Positions 62,281 to 64,000 of a DNA stretch of 64,000 nt are shown piece after piece. Below the pieces are notes generated by a model that was not told the DNA's origin, searched no databases, and was given only the letters and a program-made list of their open reading frames with translations. Numbering within the stretch: the first letter of the stretch is position 1; the number at the start of each line of letters is the position of its first letter. The translations under genes were made by a program, and so were the position numbers. The DNA is from Sulfitobacter sp. D7 (GTDB taxonomy: Bacteria; Pseudomonadota; Alphaproteobacteria; Rhodobacterales; Rhodobacteraceae), in NCBI RefSeq assembly GCF_003611275.1, contig NZ_CP020697.1, forward strand, positions 40,923 to 104,922, read 5' to 3'.

Positions 62281-62630
62281 GTTGCGTCTCCATATTTCGC
62301 GACAAGCGCCTTGCTCATCTCTACCGCAGCAGCTTGTTCGGTCTTTGACAGGTTGGCTTTCTCATTCTTGGCGAAGACCGTGATCAGAAAGATCGGCATA
62401 TGGGTCCCGCCAAAGACATACACCGTCCTGAAGCCGCCACTCTTGCCGCTCCCCTCTCTCGGGATGCGGACTTTGCGTAATCCGCCGCCAAGAGAGACGC
62501 CCGCTTCCGGATTGGCGGCAATGAAGTTGATCGCCGCCTCACGCTCCTGGTCCGACATGATTGCCTTGGCGCGCCTTTGGAATTCGGGCAGTTCGACCAC
62601 TGTCTGCAATCGCGTCATCGTCAGTTCCAT
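62277..62630 (-). CDS. higB: HigB/RelE-like toxin
   Basis: 113-117 residues of the RelE/HigB2 fold, probably a ribosome-dependent mRNA endonuclease: PEFQRRAKAIMSDQER, GGLRKVRIPREGSGKSGGFRTVYVF and LITVFAKNEKANLSKTEQ are typical. Two starts are possible, 62630 and 62618. TTGACA (62656-62651) and TATATG (62633-62628), 17 bp apart on the minus strand, look like a promoter; if used, the transcript would begin close to 62620 and favour the ATG at 62618. Confidence 0.85.
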   Translation of the reverse strand: MELTMTRLQTVVELPEFQRRAKAIMSDQEREAAINFIAANPEAGVSLGGGLRKVRIPREGSGKSGGFRTVYVFGGTHMPIFLITVFAKNEKANLSKTEQAAAVEMSKALVAKYGDAT

Positions 62631-63268
62631 ATAGGTTTTGGCGGCGTATGTGTCAATGACGTATAGTATGCGCACTGGAAGGGCAAGTTGGCAACTGATG
62701 CTAGAGCTAGGCAGTATGCTCTGTCCGTTGGTACCGGCGGCCCTTGACCAAATATCTTGTCGCATTTTCTGACCGAACCAACCAGACGGGCTGTCATTTA
62801 GGGCTATTGGATGGTTGCGGTGTCTCGTGGCGACCCGGCCTTTCGTTCCACGCTCTGTTCGCGTCGAGCACTCCTCCGCATCTTGGGCGCTTCAGCGAAG
62901 ACTATCGGCACGTTAGTGATCCTGGGGATGCGACTTTGACGTCTGGACGATGTCTCATCTTCTGTGAGTTAGTAAGAAGCCAAGATTCTGGTGGCAACTC
63001 CCTCGGCTGTTCACCCAGTTTCCTTCGCGGCCACCGCACTTCTCCCGATGTCTGAGTTGCATGACATGCTGGTCGCAGCTGTCGTCCCGTCCACAAAGGT
63101 TGTCGCCGATCTTTTTCCCCTGACCCACCAAAGAACAGGGGTGGGCCAATCCTCGCGCGGCAAAAAGATCGGCGCCTGCCCCTCTCCGCTGCGCTTCGCC
63201 TTCGGTGTGGCCGGGCCTTGGCCAGCTGCAAGTTGACCATCATTGCAACGCAAACAAGGAGAAGAGCA
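62631..63268. other. Non-coding region between higBA and DUF736 copy 2
   Basis: About 640 bases with the higBA promoter at its left end and the DUF736 leader at its right. Reading frames inside lack ribosome binding sites and recognisable domains. From 63241 on the sequence is identical to the first bases of the window. Confidence 0.4.
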
Positions 63269-63607
63269 ATGACCACGAACTGCATCAAATTCACCAGCGC
63301 CGACATCGAAACCGCCAAAGGCGTCGGCTCCATCTCGACCCTGACCTTCGACCTCGACATCACGGTCGAACCCGTCGCGAGCTCGAACCCGATGGCCCCC
63401 ACGCACCGCGTCCTCGGCCGCTCCCCGCGCGGCAAGCTGGTCGAATGCGGCGGCATCTGGAAGAAGCAGAACAAGGAGACCGGCGCAGACTACTACACGC
63501 TGACCATCCGCGACCACGGCTTCAACGCCAACCTCGGCAAGGCGGCAAGCCAGGACGATCTGTCCCTGCAGGCGATCATCCCCTGGGGCCCCAAAGACGC
63601 CGCGTGA
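63241..63607 (+). repeat. 367-bp imperfect direct repeat of positions 1-367
   Basis: Sixteen mismatches and no gaps against 1-367, including an identical 5' leader. Differences are concentrated near the 3' end. Downstream sequences are unrelated. Fits a duplicated DUF736 unit rather than a circular overlap. Confidence 0.9.
63269..63607 (+). CDS. DUF736 family protein, copy 2
   Basis: 112-residue DUF736 protein, differing from copy 1 at three residues. The ATG at 63269 follows AAGGAG as in copy 1; an in-frame extension to 63218 is not shared and unlikely. Function unknown. Confidence 0.88.
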   Translation: MTTNCIKFTSADIETAKGVGSISTLTFDLDITVEPVASSNPMAPTHRVLGRSPRGKLVECGGIWKKQNKETGADYYTLTIRDHGFNANLGKAASQDDLSLQAIIPWGPKDAA

Positions 63608-63613
63608 CGCAAA

Positions 63614-63648
63614 GAATCGGCTGGGGCAACCCAGCCGATTCTCGTTGT
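63614..63648 (+). terminator. Terminator after DUF736 copy 2
   Basis: Perfect 12-bp stem (63614-63625 / 63630-63641) capped by a stable GCAA tetraloop, followed by TCGTTGTCT. It starts 7 nt after the stop, as in copy 1, although the stem sequence is different. Confidence 0.65.
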
Positions 63649-64000
63649 CTCCTATGGCACTGACACGATTTATTATGTGTTGGAGTGGCATGGGCGATGT
63701 GTTTGACGGAACCAAGTGACCACGGTTCAGATGTAGAACTTTTCTGATGCAGCTCGCTGCGTGGCTGTCGTGTTTGCGGATCCGCTAGGCGTTTCGACGC
63801 TTCAAGCCATGTGCCGTTTGACAGCCGTGCAGTTACATAAATGTATTTTAAAACAGTAGGTTAAAGTATTTTTACCGCGCCGTTCGAGTTGAGTGCTGCG
63901 CAGAAGGCCGCACCGTTGGTTCCATATGTTGGGCCGCCTTTTTCGCCGCTCACTATAGCTTGTCGCCGCATCTAGACTCGATCGTGCTGCGGGAGTGCAT
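63649..64000. other. Non-coding right end of the window
   Basis: About 350 bases, AT-rich around 63835-63875. I see no gene, RNA or repeat here. Confidence 0.35.

Noticed and set aside
62744..63474. Frames on both strands between higBA and the second DUF736 gene
   Set aside because: Mutually overlapping, without ribosome binding sites or known motifs; the minus-strand frame runs over the DUF736 gene.
1..64000. Window as a closed circle joined through the DUF736 repeat
   Set aside because: Sixteen mismatches and three amino-acid differences between the copies, and different downstream sequences, mean they are separate loci.
1..64000. CRISPR arrays, tRNA and rRNA genes
   Set aside because: I saw no regularly spaced identical repeats and no tRNA or rRNA-like sequence, though short or degenerate tRNAs could be missed by eye.

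Overview
The window looks like part of a conjugative plasmid or integrative element from a high-GC alphaproteobacterium, most likely Rhodobacterales (Paracoccus/Roseobacter relatives). The reasons are the VirB/VirD4 transfer system, the small-gene families typical of large accessory replicons in that group (DUF736, DUF3768, DUF6878, DUF6915, DUF2493, Strawberry-notch helicase), and a cuckoo-type anti-Shine-Dalgarno sRNA known from alphaproteobacteria. I see no replication initiator, ParA, integrase, tRNA or CRISPR array, so plasmid versus ICE cannot be decided here.

Layout. 1-1181: a DUF736 gene, a decayed remnant and a small acidic ORF. 1595-6066: mobilisation genes (MobC-like protein, VirD2-like relaxase, VirD4 coupling ATPase). 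6177-18655: a defence island placed between virD4 and the virB operon. It holds a minus-strand SIR2-HerA-KTSC operon, a WYL regulator divergent from sbcDC (sbcC is split at its zinc hook by a 1.4-kb IS256-family element with a 9-bp target duplication), a small zinc-finger-like ORF coupled to sbcC, and a cassette of a small repeat protein, a TIR protein, a zinc ribbon and an unknown protein. 18795-30081: a minus-strand virB operon (VirB1-VirB11, including a VirB5/lytic-transglycosylase fusion). 30214-31274: a divergent exported protein, a small ORF and an XRE regulator.

31593-49894: a catabolic region that can be read as a complete route from cyclohexanol to central metabolism. SDR alcohol dehydrogenase, cyclohexanone monooxygenase and alpha/beta hydrolase give 6-hydroxyhexanoate. 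An iron-type ADH and an aldehyde dehydrogenase give adipate. A CaiB CoA-transferase, acyl-CoA dehydrogenase, FadB-like protein and 3-oxoadipyl-CoA-type thiolase, with ETF, take it to acetyl-CoA and succinyl-CoA. IclR and AraC regulators and a hotdog thioesterase accompany them. Two decayed insertion sequences (IS110- and IS5-type) lie in the middle.

50044-63607: an accessory maintenance/establishment module: large ParB-domain protein, DUF3768, DUF6878, DUF6915, unknown small proteins, an sRNA gene, a giant methylase-helicase (Strawberry notch family), a Toprim protein, a DUF2493 (SLOG) protein, a HigBA-like toxin-antitoxin pair and a second DUF736 gene about 96% identical to the one at the window start. 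Translational coupling (1-8 nt overlaps) is pervasive and helped fix many starts.
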